64,000 nt of DNA from Citrobacter europaeus (GCA_020099315.1 CP083650.1:558001-622000), one strand, 5' to 3'; numbered from the stretch's first letter, positions 1 to 8,706 are shown. Made by a program: numbers and translations. Notes: generated by a model not told the origin, from the sequence alone.

Positions 1-251
1 GCGATATTTTACGCGCATTAACCGTCAGCCCGGATCAGGTTTTACAACTGACGCCTGACCGTGTCGCCATGCTGCCGCAGGGCAGCCGCTGTAATAGCTG
101 GCGGCTGGGAACCGATGAGCCGCTGCTGCTGGAGGGCGCTCAGGTCGCGAGTCCTGCGTTTAATGAATTACGGGAAAACCCAGCGGCCCGCGCCGCGTTA
201 TGGCAACAAATCTGCGCATATGAACACGATTTCTTCCCTCGAGCCGACTGA
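1..251 (+). CDS. holD: DNA polymerase III psi subunit (HolD), 3' part only
   Basis: The window opens inside this gene; reading frame 3 is open from base 3 to the TGA at 249-251 and encodes about 82 C-terminal residues ending in HDFFPRAD. The fragment matches the C-terminus of HolD, the psi subunit of the polymerase III clamp-loader complex, which links chi and therefore SSB to the DnaX ATPase core. Its 3' end overlaps the rimI start by 32 bases in another frame, the arrangement known from E. coli. The start and the N-terminal DnaX-binding segment lie outside the window. The identification rests on recognition of the C-terminal sequence and on the rimI neighbour. Confidence 0.9.
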   Translation, partial: DILRALTVSPDQVLQLTPDRVAMLPQGSRCNSWRLGTDEPLLLEGAQVASPAFNELRENPAARAALWQQICAYEHDFFPRAD

Positions 252-666
252 TTTACCTGCAGCATTTCAGATTGAAAAACGCGCCCACGCTTTTCCGTGG
301 AGTGAAAAAACATTTGCCAGCAACCAGGGCGATCGCTACCTCAATTTTCAGTTGAGGGTTGGCGACGTGATGGCCGCCTTTGCGATTACGCAGGTCGTGC
401 TGGATGAAGCTACGCTGTTCAATATCGCCGTTGATCCTGACTTTCAGCGCCGGGGCCTGGGGCGTGAGCTGCTGGAGCACCTGATCGATGAGCTGGAAAA
501 ACGTGGCATTTTGACCCTGTGGCTTGAGGTGCGCGCCTCAAATGCTGCCGCTATCGCGCTATATGAAAGCCTGGGCTTTAACGAGGCAACGATCCGGCGC
601 AATTACTATCCGACGGCCGATGGTCATGAAGATGCCATTATCATGGCATTGCCAATCAGCATGTAA
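220..666 (+). CDS. rimI: Ribosomal protein S18-alanine N-acetyltransferase RimI
   Basis: The product acetylates the N-terminal alanine of ribosomal protein S18 using acetyl-CoA. The 148-residue protein is a single GNAT domain: an acetyl-CoA loop QRRGLGRELL near residues 76-85 and the segment ASNAAAIALYESLGF at 107-120. Glu103 and Tyr115, the general base and acid described for the Salmonella enzyme, are present. The ATG at 220 was chosen over the upstream in-frame ATG at 61 because it gives MNTISSLE, the known N-terminus, and the usual length; the upstream extension merely reads holD in another frame. rimI overlaps holD and is followed 11 bases later by yjjG, so the genes are probably co-transcribed. 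Confidence 0.95.
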   Translation: MNTISSLEPTDLPAAFQIEKRAHAFPWSEKTFASNQGDRYLNFQLRVGDVMAAFAITQVVLDEATLFNIAVDPDFQRRGLGRELLEHLIDELEKRGILTLWLEVRASNAAAIALYESLGFNEATIRRNYYPTADGHEDAIIMALPISM

Positions 667-677
667 GACAAGGTGTA

Positions 678-1361
678 ATGATGAAGAAGTGGGACTGGAT
701 TTTCTTTGATGCCGACGAAACGCTGTTTACGTTTGACTCGTTTACCGGCTTACAGCGGATGTTTCTCGACTATAGCATTACTTTTACCGCTGAAGATTTT
801 CAGGACTACCAGGCTGTAAATAAACCGCTGTGGGTGGATTATCAAAACGGCGCGATTACCTCATTACAACTGCAGCATGCCCGTTTCCAGAGCTGGGCTG
901 AACGCCTGAAGGTCGAGCCAGGCCAGCTTAACGACGCATTCATCAATGCGATGGCGGAAATCTGCTCGCCGTTGCCAGGGGCGGTTTCTCTGCTCAATGC
1001 GATTCGTGGTAAAGCGAAAATCGGCATCATTACTAACGGCTTTACGGCGTTGCAACAAATCCGCCTTGAGCGGACGGGGCTGCGCGACTATTTCGACCTG
1101 CTGGTGATTTCTGAGCAGGTTGGCGTGGCAAAACCCGATCCCCGTATTTTTGACCATGCGCTGGAGCAGGCGGGCAATCCTGACCGTTCCCGCGTGCTGA
1201 TGGTGGGTGACACCGCAGAGTCCGATATTCTTGGCGGCATTAACGCCGGGCTATCCACCTGCTGGCTAAATACGCACCACCGCGAGCAGCCAGCGGGCAT
1301 TCAGCCCACCTGGACCGTAGCGTCATTAAGCGAACTGGAGCAACTCCTGTGTAAACACTGA
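678..1361 (+). CDS. yjjG: Pyrimidine 5'-nucleotidase YjjG (dUMP phosphatase)
   Basis: This HAD-superfamily phosphatase removes phosphate from dUMP, UMP, dTMP and some non-canonical pyrimidine nucleotides, which helps keep unusual bases out of DNA. The 227-residue product has the HAD motif FFDADETLF (nucleophile Asp and second Asp near residues 11 and 13), the IITNGF motif for motif II, and GDTAESDILGG for motif IV. Two adjacent ATG codons occur at 678 and 681; the AGG at 671-673 is better spaced for 681, so the true protein may be one residue shorter. It follows rimI closely and is probably in the same transcript. The family assignment is firm; the physiological substrate is known from E. coli only. 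Confidence 0.95.
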   Translation: MMKKWDWIFFDADETLFTFDSFTGLQRMFLDYSITFTAEDFQDYQAVNKPLWVDYQNGAITSLQLQHARFQSWAERLKVEPGQLNDAFINAMAEICSPLPGAVSLLNAIRGKAKIGIITNGFTALQQIRLERTGLRDYFDLLVISEQVGVAKPDPRIFDHALEQAGNPDRSRVLMVGDTAESDILGGINAGLSTCWLNTHHREQPAGIQPTWTVASLSELEQLLCKH

Positions 1362-1453
1362 TTGCCTCCCCCCCGTTGATGGGTAAAATAGCCGCAATTT
1401 TTCGTATTCAACTTGCACGGCCCGTTGCCGTGGTTACCTAAGAAGATTTGACT

Positions 1454-3043
1454 ATGACGTTGTCTCCTTATTTGCAAGAGGTGGCCAAACGCCGCACTTT
1501 TGCCATTATTTCTCACCCGGATGCCGGTAAAACGACAATTACTGAAAAGGTACTGTTATTCGGACAGGCGATTCAGACCGCCGGTACGGTAAAAGGCCGT
1601 GGCTCCAGCCAACATGCCAAATCTGACTGGATGGAAATGGAAAAGCAGCGTGGTATCTCGATTACCACCTCCGTAATGCAGTTCCCGTACCATGACTGCC
1701 TGGTCAACCTGCTGGATACCCCGGGGCACGAAGACTTCTCCGAAGATACTTACCGTACCCTGACGGCGGTGGACTGCTGCCTGATGGTTATTGACGCCGC
1801 AAAAGGCGTTGAGGACAGGACCCGTAAGCTGATGGAAGTTACCCGTCTGCGCGATACGCCAATCCTGACCTTTATGAACAAACTCGACCGCGATATCCGC
1901 GATCCGATGGAGCTGCTGGATGAAGTCGAGAACGAACTGAAAATCGGCTGTGCGCCGATCACCTGGCCGATTGGCTGCGGTAAGTTGTTCAAAGGCGTCT
2001 ATCACTTATATAAAGACGAAACTTACCTGTACCAGACGGGTAAAGGCCACACCATTCAGGAAGTCCGCATTGTTAAAGGTCTGAACAACCCGGAACTTGA
2101 TGCTGCCGTGGGCGAAGACCTGGCGCAGCAGTTGCGCGACGAACTGGAGCTGGTGCAGGGCGCGTCTAACGAATTCGACCATGAGCTGTTCCTCGCAGGC
2201 GAAATCACCCCGGTCTTCTTCGGTACCGCGCTGGGTAACTTCGGCGTTGACCATATGCTGGACGGTTTAGTGGAGTGGGCACCTGCGCCGATGCCGCGTA
2301 AAACCGACACCCGCGTCGTTGAGGCTTCCGAAGAGAAGTTCACCGGCTTCGTGTTTAAAATTCAGGCCAACATGGACCCGAAACACCGTGACCGCGTGGC
2401 GTTCATGCGCGTGGTGTCCGGTAAGTACGAGAAAGGCATGAAAATGCGCCAGGTGCGCATTGGTAAAGACGTGGTTATCTCCGATGCGCTGACCTTTATG
2501 GCTGGTGACCGTTCTCACGTGGAAGAAGCGTATCCGGGCGATATTCTTGGTCTGCACAACCACGGCACTATCCAGATTGGTGATACCTTCACCCAGGGCG
2601 AAATGATGAAGTTCACCGGTATTCCGAACTTCGCGCCGGAGCTGTTCCGTCGTATTCGCCTGAAGGATCCGCTGAAGCAGAAACAGCTGCTGAAAGGGCT
2701 GGTTCAGCTGTCAGAAGAGGGTGCAGTGCAGGTCTTCCGTCCGATCGCCAATAACGATTTGATCGTGGGCGCTGTCGGTGTGCTGCAGTTCGACGTGGTG
2801 GTTTCACGCCTGAAGAGCGAATACAACGTTGAAGCGATTTATGAGTCGGTCAACGTGGCGACTGCCCGCTGGGTAGAGTGTTCTGACGTGAAGAAATTCG
2901 AAGAATTCAAGCGTAAAAACGAAATTCAGCTGGCGCTGGATGGCGGCGATAACCTCACCTATATTGCGCCGACCATGGTTAACCTGAATCTCACCCAGGA
3001 ACGTTACCCTGACGTTCAGTTCCGCAAAACGCGCGAACACTAA
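1454..3043 (+). CDS. prfC: Peptide chain release factor 3 (RF3)
   Basis: RF3 is a translational GTPase that recycles RF1 and RF2 from the ribosome after peptide release. The 529-residue protein shows the G1 loop ISHPDAGKTT near residue 20, the switch II motif DTPGHED, and NKLD for guanine recognition, followed by the beta-barrel and C-terminal domains in the usual order. A TTG at 1448 would add two residues; the ATG at 1454 gives the known MTLSPYLQ start and the family length of 529. It stands alone between yjjG and osmY and is closed by a hairpin at 3054-3077. Nothing looks altered. Confidence 0.97.
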   Translation: MTLSPYLQEVAKRRTFAIISHPDAGKTTITEKVLLFGQAIQTAGTVKGRGSSQHAKSDWMEMEKQRGISITTSVMQFPYHDCLVNLLDTPGHEDFSEDTYRTLTAVDCCLMVIDAAKGVEDRTRKLMEVTRLRDTPILTFMNKLDRDIRDPMELLDEVENELKIGCAPITWPIGCGKLFKGVYHLYKDETYLYQTGKGHTIQEVRIVKGLNNPELDAAVGEDLAQQLRDELELVQGASNEFDHELFLAGEITPVFFGTALGNFGVDHMLDGLVEWAPAPMPRKTDTRVVEASEEKFTGFVFKIQANMDPKHRDRVAFMRVVSGKYEKGMKMRQVRIGKDVVISDALTFMAGDRSHVEEAYPGDILGLHNHGTIQIGDTFTQGEMMKFTGIPNFAPELFRRIRLKDPLKQKQLLKGLVQLSEEGAVQVFRPIANNDLIVGAVGVLQFDVVVSRLKSEYNVEAIYESVNVATARWVECSDVKKFEEFKRKNEIQLALDGGDNLTYIAPTMVNLNLTQERYPDVQFRKTREH

Positions 3044-3053
3044 TCGCCCCTCC

Positions 3054-3097
3054 AGGGCACGGTATCCGCCGTGCCCTGCAACTTTCTCTGTCTTTTA
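3054..3097 (+). terminator. prfC terminator hairpin
   Basis: A perfect 9-bp stem, AGGGCACGG at 3054-3062 with CCGTGCCCT at 3069-3077, encloses a 6-base loop and is followed by a T-rich but interrupted tail. It begins 11 bases after the prfC stop, so it is the likely transcription end. Confidence 0.75.
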
Positions 3098-3159
3098 AAT
3101 CCCTTGCGGAATGTTCTTAAAACCTCTCGTTTTTCTTTTGTTTGCCTGTTTTTTAGTCA

Positions 3160-3200
3160 ATCTGGACTGCGATCACGAAATCCTGAACTATATTTAACAA
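3160..3200 (+). promoter_or_regulatory. osmY promoter region (sigma-S type -10)
   Basis: The block with CTATATT at 3188-3194 resembles the -10 element of the E. coli osmY promoter, which is recognised mainly by sigma-S. A -35 match is poor, as is common for sigma-S promoters. It leaves an untranslated leader of about 150 bases before osmY. The rest of the 307-base gap between prfC and osmY holds only the prfC terminator and this leader. Confidence 0.5.
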
Positions 3201-3350
3201 TGTGATGACATAAATGTCGGCGTTAAATGCTTTTTAGGCTGCCTGTTGCAGCTTCTATTGCTGATATTTATTCCACTTACAAGATTAGTTGCTGGCTCAA
3301 GCCCTATAACGGCAGAGCATAGCTTTTAGCAAACATACAGGAATACATCG

Positions 3351-3968
3351 ATGACAATGACAGGACTTAAGATTTCTAAAACGCTGCTGGCCGTGATGCT
3401 GACTTCCGCTGTTGCAACGGGTTCTGCTTTTGCAGAAAACTCCACGACGGATAAAGCGCAATCCGGCGTCGAAAGTGCGGGGCAGAAAGTCGATAGCTCT
3501 ATGAACAAAGTCGGTAATTTCATGGATGACAGCACCATCACCGCGAAAGTGAAAGCCGCGCTGGTGGACCACGATAGCATTAAGAGCACCGATATTTCCG
3601 TCAAAACCGATCAGAAGGTGGTGACGCTAAGCGGGTTTGTTGAAAGCCAGGCACAAGCCGAAGAGGCGGTGAAAGTGGCGAAAGGCGTAGAGGGTGTGAC
3701 CTCCGTCAGCGACAAATTACACGTGCGTGATAGCAAAGATACTTCTGTAAAAGGCTATGCGGGCGATACGGCAATCACCAGTGAGGTAAAAGCCAAACTG
3801 CTGGCCGATGATATTGTCCCTTCCCGCAAAGTGAAGGTTGAAACCACCGATGGCGTGGTACAGCTTTCAGGAACCGTTGAATCACAGGCTCAAAGCGATC
3901 GCGCTGAGAGCATCGCCAAAGCAATTGATGGCGTGAAAAGCGTCAAAAACGATCTTAAAACTCACTAA
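3351..3968 (+). CDS. osmY: Osmotically inducible periplasmic protein OsmY
   Basis: OsmY is an abundant periplasmic protein made under osmotic stress and in stationary phase; it has been described as a periplasmic chaperone and binds membrane surfaces. The 205-residue precursor has a signal peptide with cleavage expected after AFA at residue 28, a short low-complexity linker, and two BON domains (about residues 58-125 and 135-204), each with the alternating pattern around the VVTLSGFVES and VVQLSGTVES repeats. It is four residues longer than E. coli OsmY because of the linker after the signal peptide. It precedes the small membrane protein gene ytjA. Confidence 0.96.
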   Translation: MTMTGLKISKTLLAVMLTSAVATGSAFAENSTTDKAQSGVESAGQKVDSSMNKVGNFMDDSTITAKVKAALVDHDSIKSTDISVKTDQKVVTLSGFVESQAQAEEAVKVAKGVEGVTSVSDKLHVRDSKDTSVKGYAGDTAITSEVKAKLLADDIVPSRKVKVETTDGVVQLSGTVESQAQSDRAESIAKAIDGVKSVKNDLKTH

Positions 3969-4095
3969 TTAGACTTAATTCGTCCTCCTGACGTTTGTCG
4001 GGAGGCGTGTTGTGCACCACACTGAAAATATCGCCGATGGGCAGCCTGAGTGCTCATATCAAGCGGTGACATTAACTATGGTAAAGGAGAAGCAC

Positions 4096-4257
4096 ATGTT
4101 TCGATGGGGCATCATATTTCTGGTTATCGCGTTAATTGCCGCTGCACTGGGTTTTGGTGGACTGGCGGGTACCGCTGCAGGCGCAGCGAAAATTGTTTTT
4201 GTGGTGGGGATCATTCTGTTTCTGGTCAGCCTGTTTACCGGGCGTAAACGACCCTAG
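4096..4257 (+). CDS. ytjA: Small membrane protein YtjA (UPF0391)
   Basis: This 53-residue protein is nearly all membrane: two helices, about residues 4-22 and 30-47, joined by a Gly/Ala-rich turn, and a basic tail GRKRP. It belongs to UPF0391, whose function is unknown; in E. coli it is linked to stress-time expression. The ATG at 4096 is preceded by AAGGAGA at 4084-4090, a strong ribosome binding site, so the longer open frame starting at 4012 is rejected. A terminator hairpin follows at 4288. Its closeness to osmY suggests shared stress expression, which is an inference. Confidence 0.88.
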   Translation: MFRWGIIFLVIALIAAALGFGGLAGTAAGAAKIVFVVGIILFLVSLFTGRKRP

Positions 4258-4287
4258 TAAGTAAACCGTAAAGATATCTTGCTACTC

Positions 4288-4320
4288 AGCCAGTCCAGCG
4301 GACTGGCTTTTACGGTTTTA
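4288..4320 (+). terminator. Terminator after ytjA
   Basis: AGCCAGTCC at 4288-4296 pairs perfectly with GGACTGGCT at 4300-4308 around a 3-base loop, followed by TTTACGGTTTT. It separates the osmY-ytjA unit from yjjU. Confidence 0.75.
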
Positions 4321-4378
4321 GCGGCAGGCATTTTGCGTTACTTTGTTCTCCTATTACAAAAACAACAGGAAGGCAGAG

Positions 4379-5452
4379 GTGGGGCAGAGAATACCCGTCA
4401 CGCTCGGTAATATCGCGCCGTTATCGTTACGTCCGTTTCAACCAGGCAGTATGGCGCTGGTGTGCGAAGGCGGGGGACAAAGAGGCATTTTCACCGCTGG
4501 CGTACTGGATGAATTCATGCGGGCGCAGTTCAATCCCTTTGATCTCTTCTACGGGACATCCGCTGGCGCGCAAAACCTTTCAGCTTATCTCTGTAACCAG
4601 CCTGGTTACGGTCGTAAAGTCATCATGCGTTACACTACCCGACGTGAGTTTTTTGACCCGGTGCGCTTTGTGCGCGGGGGAAACTTAATCGATCTCGACT
4701 GGCTGGTGGATTCGACCGCCTCCCAGATGCCGCTGGCAATGGATAACGCCGAGCGCCTGTTTGCCGCTGGGAAAGCGTTTTATATGTGCGCCTGTCGGGG
4801 CGATGACTACACGCCGGGCTATTTTTCGCCGAATCGGCAAAATTGGCTCGATCTTATCCGTGCTTCCAGCGCGATTCCCGGATTCTACCGCACAGGAGTT
4901 GCGCTCGATGGCGTGAACTATCTTGATGGTGGCGTCAGCGACGCCATACCGGTGCAAGAGGCGGCGAAGCACGGAGCAAAAACGCTGGTGGTTATCCGCA
5001 CAGTACCCTCGCAAATGTACTATACGCCACAGTGGTTCAAACGTATGGAACGCTGGCTGGGCGAAAGCAGTCTGCAACCGTTATTGAATCTGGTCCAGCA
5101 CCATGAAGACAGCTATCGCGCGATCCAAAGTTTTATTGAGAAACCGCCGGGTAAACTGCGCATCTTTGAGATCTATCCACCCAAGCCGCTCCATAGTATG
5201 GCGTTGGGAAGCCGTATTCCGGCGCTGCGGGAAGATTACAAGACAGGACGCCTGTGTGGTCGTTACTTCCTGGCGACAGTCGGTAAACTGCTGGCGAAAA
5301 ATGCGCCGCTGCCTCGTCAGACGCCGAAGATTGTGGTGCCGGGGCCGGTGGTGGTTCCTCCCGCGCCGGTGGCCAACGACGCCCACGCGCCTGTGGTAGC
5401 CAATGCGCCTCAGGCGAACGACACGACGTTTGATAATGAGGATTTGGCGTGA
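4379..5452 (+). CDS. yjjU: Patatin-like phospholipase family protein YjjU
   Basis: The product is a patatin-fold serine hydrolase, expected to act on acyl esters; its natural substrate is not established. It shows the oxyanion loop GGGQRG at 31-36, the nucleophile elbow GTSAG with Ser61, and the dyad Asp183 in YLDGG. The C-terminal tail after about residue 310 is rich in Pro, Val and Ala and probably disordered. GTG at 4379 was chosen because AGGAAGG at 4367-4373 lies 5 bases before it and it gives 357 residues, the E. coli length; a TTG at 4343 would extend it without support. Its stop overlaps the yjjV start (GTGA), so the two are translationally coupled. Confidence 0.93.
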   Translation: MGQRIPVTLGNIAPLSLRPFQPGSMALVCEGGGQRGIFTAGVLDEFMRAQFNPFDLFYGTSAGAQNLSAYLCNQPGYGRKVIMRYTTRREFFDPVRFVRGGNLIDLDWLVDSTASQMPLAMDNAERLFAAGKAFYMCACRGDDYTPGYFSPNRQNWLDLIRASSAIPGFYRTGVALDGVNYLDGGVSDAIPVQEAAKHGAKTLVVIRTVPSQMYYTPQWFKRMERWLGESSLQPLLNLVQHHEDSYRAIQSFIEKPPGKLRIFEIYPPKPLHSMALGSRIPALREDYKTGRLCGRYFLATVGKLLAKNAPLPRQTPKIVVPGPVVVPPAPVANDAHAPVVANAPQANDTTFDNEDLA

Positions 5453-6225
5453 GTTATCGTTTTATCGATACGCATTGTCATTTTGATTTCCCACCGTTTA
5501 CCGGCGATGAATCTGCCAGCATTCAGCGTGCGGCTGACGTCGGCGTGCAAAGCATTATCGTTCCGGCCACCCAGGCGGCGAATTTTCCCCGCGTACTGGC
5601 GTTAGCGGAACATTATCCTTCATTGTTTGCTGCCCTGGGGCTGCACCCGATTGTCATTGAACAGCATGGTGATGATTGCCTGGAACAGTTGCAGCAGGCG
5701 CTGGATAAGCGTCCCAAAAAGCTGGTGGCAGTAGGCGAAATTGGGCTGGATCTGTATCGGGACGATCCGCAATTCGACAAGCAAGAGCGGCTGCTGGAAG
5801 CGCAGCTTAAGCTGGCGAAGAGTTACGAATTGCCGGTGATCCTGCATTCGCGGCGCACTCATGACAAGCTGGCGATGCACCTTAAACGCCATGCTTTGCC
5901 ACGAACAGGCGTGGTGCATGGGTTTTCCGGAAGCGTGCAGCAGGCCGAACGCTTTGTGCAACTGGGGTACAAAATTGGCGTGGGCGGCACCATTACTTAT
6001 CCGCGCGCCAGTAAAACCCGCGAGGTAATGGCGCAACTGCCGCTGGACTCGCTGCTGCTGGAAACCGACGCGCCGGATATGCCGCTCAACGGCTTTCAGG
6101 GACTGCCCAACCGCCCTGAGCAGGTAGTCAGAGTGTTTGACGTCTTATGCGAGCTGCGCCCGGAACCTGCAGATGTGATCGCTGACGCGCTGTATCGCAA
6201 TACGACCGCGTTGTTTACTGTGTGA
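5449..6225 (+). CDS. yjjV: TatD-family metal-dependent hydrolase YjjV
   Basis: YjjV is a TatD-type deoxyribonuclease-like hydrolase with a TIM-barrel fold that needs divalent metal ions. The 258-residue protein starts with FIDTHCHFD, giving the metal-binding histidines 9 and 11, and has GEIGLD with the conserved Glu, HSRRTHD, HGFSGS and LETDAPDMP, all family motifs. GTG at 5449 overlaps the yjjU TGA by four bases. The physiological substrate is unknown; DNA 3'-end trimming is known for TatD paralogues. A REP pair follows. Confidence 0.94.
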   Translation: MSYRFIDTHCHFDFPPFTGDESASIQRAADVGVQSIIVPATQAANFPRVLALAEHYPSLFAALGLHPIVIEQHGDDCLEQLQQALDKRPKKLVAVGEIGLDLYRDDPQFDKQERLLEAQLKLAKSYELPVILHSRRTHDKLAMHLKRHALPRTGVVHGFSGSVQQAERFVQLGYKIGVGGTITYPRASKTREVMAQLPLDSLLLETDAPDMPLNGFQGLPNRPEQVVRVFDVLCELRPEPADVIADALYRNTTALFTV

Positions 6226-6233
6226 TTGTTGCG

Positions 6234-6318
6234 TGCCGGATGCGACGCAAAAGCGTCTTATCCGGCCTACGGACTGACCTCATGTGTAGGCCGGATAAGG
6301 CATAGCCGCCATCCGGCA
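6234..6318. repeat. REP pair (BIME) between yjjV and yjjW
   Basis: Two head-to-head REP units, GCCGGATGCG...TTATCCGGCC and GTAGGCCGGATAAGG...CATCCGGCA, form the usual imperfect palindromes. They separate the convergent genes yjjV and yjjW and may act as an mRNA 3' end stabiliser. Confidence 0.9.
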
Positions 6319-6320
6319 TT

Positions 6321-7184
6321 TCACAGGTACAGCGCTGGGAAGATCATATTATTCACACCGCGTTCGCGTAGCCCTTGCGCCAGTTGCTCGACATCCTCCG
6401 GCGTTGCACTCGGCCAGTCTTTCGCTTCGCCATACACCCCGTGCGCATGAAAGGCATTCAGCCGTACCGGTACATCACCTGAACGCTTGATAAACGCCGC
6501 CAGCGCATCGATATGCTGCAGATAATCCACCTGACCAGGAATCACCAGCAGGCGCAGCTCCGCCAGTTTTCCCTGCCCGGACAAAAAGGTAATGCTCTGT
6601 TTAATCAGCGTGTTATCGCGGCCAGTTAGCTGTCGATGACACTCGCTGTCCCAGGCTTTTAAATCAAGCATCACGCCGTCGCACACCGGCAACAATTTTT
6701 GCCAGCCGGTTTCGCTTAGCATGCCGTTGCTGTCTACCATGCAGGTCAGGTGTTGCAACTGTGGATCGGTTTTGATCGCGCTAAACAGCGCCACGATAAA
6801 CGGCAACTGGGTGGTCGCTTCGCCGCCGCTGACCGTAATTCCTTCAATAAACAGCACTGCCTTGCGAATATGCTCCAGCACCTCATCAACGCTCATGTTC
6901 TGCGCCATCGGCGTGGCCTGCTGGGGGCACATGTGCAGGCAGGTATCGCACTGCTGACACACGTCGGACTGCCACCATACTTTCCCCGCGCTCAGGCTCA
7001 GCGCTTCATGCGGGCAATGCAGTACACACTCCCCGCAGTCGTTGCAGCGCCCCATCGTCCACGGGTTGTGGCAATTTTTACAGCGCAGATTACATCCTTG
7101 CAGAAACAGAGCCAGGCGACTGCCCGGCCCGTCGACGCAGGAGAAAGGGATCAGTTTACTTACTGAAGCGCATCTGCTGTTCAT
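6321..7184 (-). CDS. yjjW: Glycyl-radical enzyme activating protein YjjW
   Basis: YjjW is a radical SAM enzyme that should install the glycyl radical on its partner YjjI. The 287-residue protein has the radical SAM motif CNLRCKNC at about residues 31-38 and an inserted ferredoxin-like part with two four-cysteine clusters, CNDCGECVLHC and CQQCDTCLHMC, as in activases that carry extra iron-sulphur clusters. SGGEATTQ (GGE motif, SAM binding) follows. Its start overlaps the end of yjjI by 29 bases, so the pair is translated together. Activation of YjjI is inferred from family and context; no direct biochemistry is visible from sequence. Confidence 0.93.
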   Translation of the reverse strand: MNSRCASVSKLIPFSCVDGPGSRLALFLQGCNLRCKNCHNPWTMGRCNDCGECVLHCPHEALSLSAGKVWWQSDVCQQCDTCLHMCPQQATPMAQNMSVDEVLEHIRKAVLFIEGITVSGGEATTQLPFIVALFSAIKTDPQLQHLTCMVDSNGMLSETGWQKLLPVCDGVMLDLKAWDSECHRQLTGRDNTLIKQSITFLSGQGKLAELRLLVIPGQVDYLQHIDALAAFIKRSGDVPVRLNAFHAHGVYGEAKDWPSATPEDVEQLAQGLRERGVNNMIFPALYL

Positions 7185-8706
7185 GGCTAATCACGCGAGG
7201 TTGTCGTTCCAGAATGCGCGTATTGCGCGCGGCTTCTTCGCCAAGCCAGGTGGTGTTGGTGCGTGAACCTGCGGCACGATATTTTTCCAGATCCGACAGG
7301 CGGACCATATAGCCGGTGACGCGGACCAGATCGTTGCCGCTCACGTTGGCGGTAAACTCGCGCATTCCGGCTTTAAACGCCCCGAGGCACAGTTGCACCA
7401 GCGCCTGAGGATTACGTTTGATGGTTTCATCCAGCGTGAGAATGTCGCTGATCCCGGCGTGATAAAACGCGTGATGCGGCGCGACGGTTTGCAGATGGGT
7501 GATCGGGTCCGGCTCATCGCCGTAGGGCAGACGCGCGCCCGGCGTGGTGCCGATGTCAGAACTGATCCCTGACTGTGCATGCAGCATCGCACGCTGATTC
7601 CAGCCATATTTCACCGGGGTGCTTTCGACAAACTCCGCCAGTTGGGCGCTGATACGATAGCCGAGCTGATTGGCGAACGCATCTTTGCCGTAGCGCGCGT
7701 TCTCCCCCGCCTTATCGCACAGCAGGTTCACCGCCTCCGCCAGGCCATACATGCCGAACATAGGCACAAAACGTTCGGGATCAATCAACCCTTCCTGCAC
7801 GAGGAAGCTATTCTCAAAGAAATGTGATTTTTCATAAAGGAATTCACATCGTGAATCAATGATGGCGATTTGCTGTTGGCAATAGTGCGGTAGGGTGCGC
7901 GTAAAGAAGTCATCCACAGAGGTACTGCGCTCTGCAATGGCTTTCAGATTAAGCCTGACCAGCGTGCTTCCGCCTCCGGCGAGCGGCAACGAGTTGTAAC
8001 AGCTGACGACGCCATACTGACCTTTTGTGAAAATTTTATCATTTTCAGGGCCGTTGGAAATGTGCGGCTTACTGCACTCGCAGATATTTTGCGCCACGTT
8101 GAGCAGCAGATCGTCAGGGGTAATTTGCGGATCATAAATAAATGTCAGATTAGGTGAAACCTGCTTTAGCTCTGCATCTGCGCGTAAAATTGCTCGGGTG
8201 ACTGGCGTATCGGCGGGGCCGATGTTGGCATGCATAAACGCGTCTGGCAGGGTTCTGTCGAGATAACGCCAGAAACGTTTTATTCGAATATCGATCTCTT
8301 CTTGTGTTAGAATTCTAACATATGGTTGCAGCAGGGCGTCGAGCTGACCGAGATAGACCGGCATTGAGGTCACTGACGGAACGTGGTGGTACAGGATGGT
8401 GAGCAAGGACAACGCATCATCAAGATTGCTGGCGCCTTCCAGCTCCAGCCACGATGAACCGTTGGCCAGAAAACGCGCGTAGTCGGGTAAGACATAGCGC
8501 GGTTTGAAGGGGGCGTGACCTTCGTACATATCGCAGATCACCCCGTCATCCAGCGCCTGGCGTGCCTCAGCAGGCAGTTGCGGATAAGGCAGCGCGTTTT
8601 CAGCCTCCAGCGCCAGAAAATGGCGTTTCTGCTCAGGGCTGAGCACCGGACTGGTCACGATTTGTTGGCAACGCTGTTGCAGCGCGAGTTCGCTTGAAGT
8701 GGGCAT
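7156..8706 (-). CDS. yjjI: Glycyl-radical enzyme family protein YjjI, substrate unknown
   Basis: The 516-residue protein belongs to the YjjI/DUF3029 group related to pyruvate formate-lyase. The C-terminal motif VRVTGYMVRL carries the predicted radical glycine, Gly465. A candidate thiyl-radical cysteine is Cys236 in VVSCYNSLPLAGGG; other cysteines sit at 209 and 211 (CECS). The ATG at 8706 has AGGA just upstream and gives the E. coli length; an upstream in-frame start at 8793 is unsupported. It is divergent from deoC and its coding sequence contains the DeoR operator O1 of the deo operon. The reaction is unknown; an anaerobic radical conversion linked to nucleosides or deoxyribose is a guess from position only. 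Confidence 0.92.
   Translation of the reverse strand: MPTSSELALQQRCQQIVTSPVLSPEQKRHFLALEAENALPYPQLPAEARQALDDGVICDMYEGHAPFKPRYVLPDYARFLANGSSWLELEGASNLDDALSLLTILYHHVPSVTSMPVYLGQLDALLQPYVRILTQEEIDIRIKRFWRYLDRTLPDAFMHANIGPADTPVTRAILRADAELKQVSPNLTFIYDPQITPDDLLLNVAQNICECSKPHISNGPENDKIFTKGQYGVVSCYNSLPLAGGGSTLVRLNLKAIAERSTSVDDFFTRTLPHYCQQQIAIIDSRCEFLYEKSHFFENSFLVQEGLIDPERFVPMFGMYGLAEAVNLLCDKAGENARYGKDAFANQLGYRISAQLAEFVESTPVKYGWNQRAMLHAQSGISSDIGTTPGARLPYGDEPDPITHLQTVAPHHAFYHAGISDILTLDETIKRNPQALVQLCLGAFKAGMREFTANVSGNDLVRVTGYMVRLSDLEKYRAAGSRTNTTWLGEEAARNTRILERQPRVISHEQQMRFSK
8305..8320. promoter_or_regulatory. DeoR operator O1 (deoP1), inside yjjI
   Basis: TGTTAGAATTCTAACA is a perfect 16-bp palindrome identical to the DeoR recognition sequence. 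It lies within the yjjI coding region, 601 bases upstream of the second copy at 8906. That spacing matches the roughly 600 bp between the O1 and O2 operators of E. coli, which DeoR bridges by looping. Confidence 0.88.

Noticed and set aside
61..219. Upstream extension of rimI
   Set aside because: It overlaps the holD end in another frame; the ATG at 220 gives the known RimI length.
8028..8047. TGAAAAT/ATTTTCA repeat about 277 bases left of the DeoR O1 site, near where E. coli has a third operator
   Set aside because: The position is suggestive, but the sequence does not match the DeoR palindrome TGTTAGAATTCTAACA.
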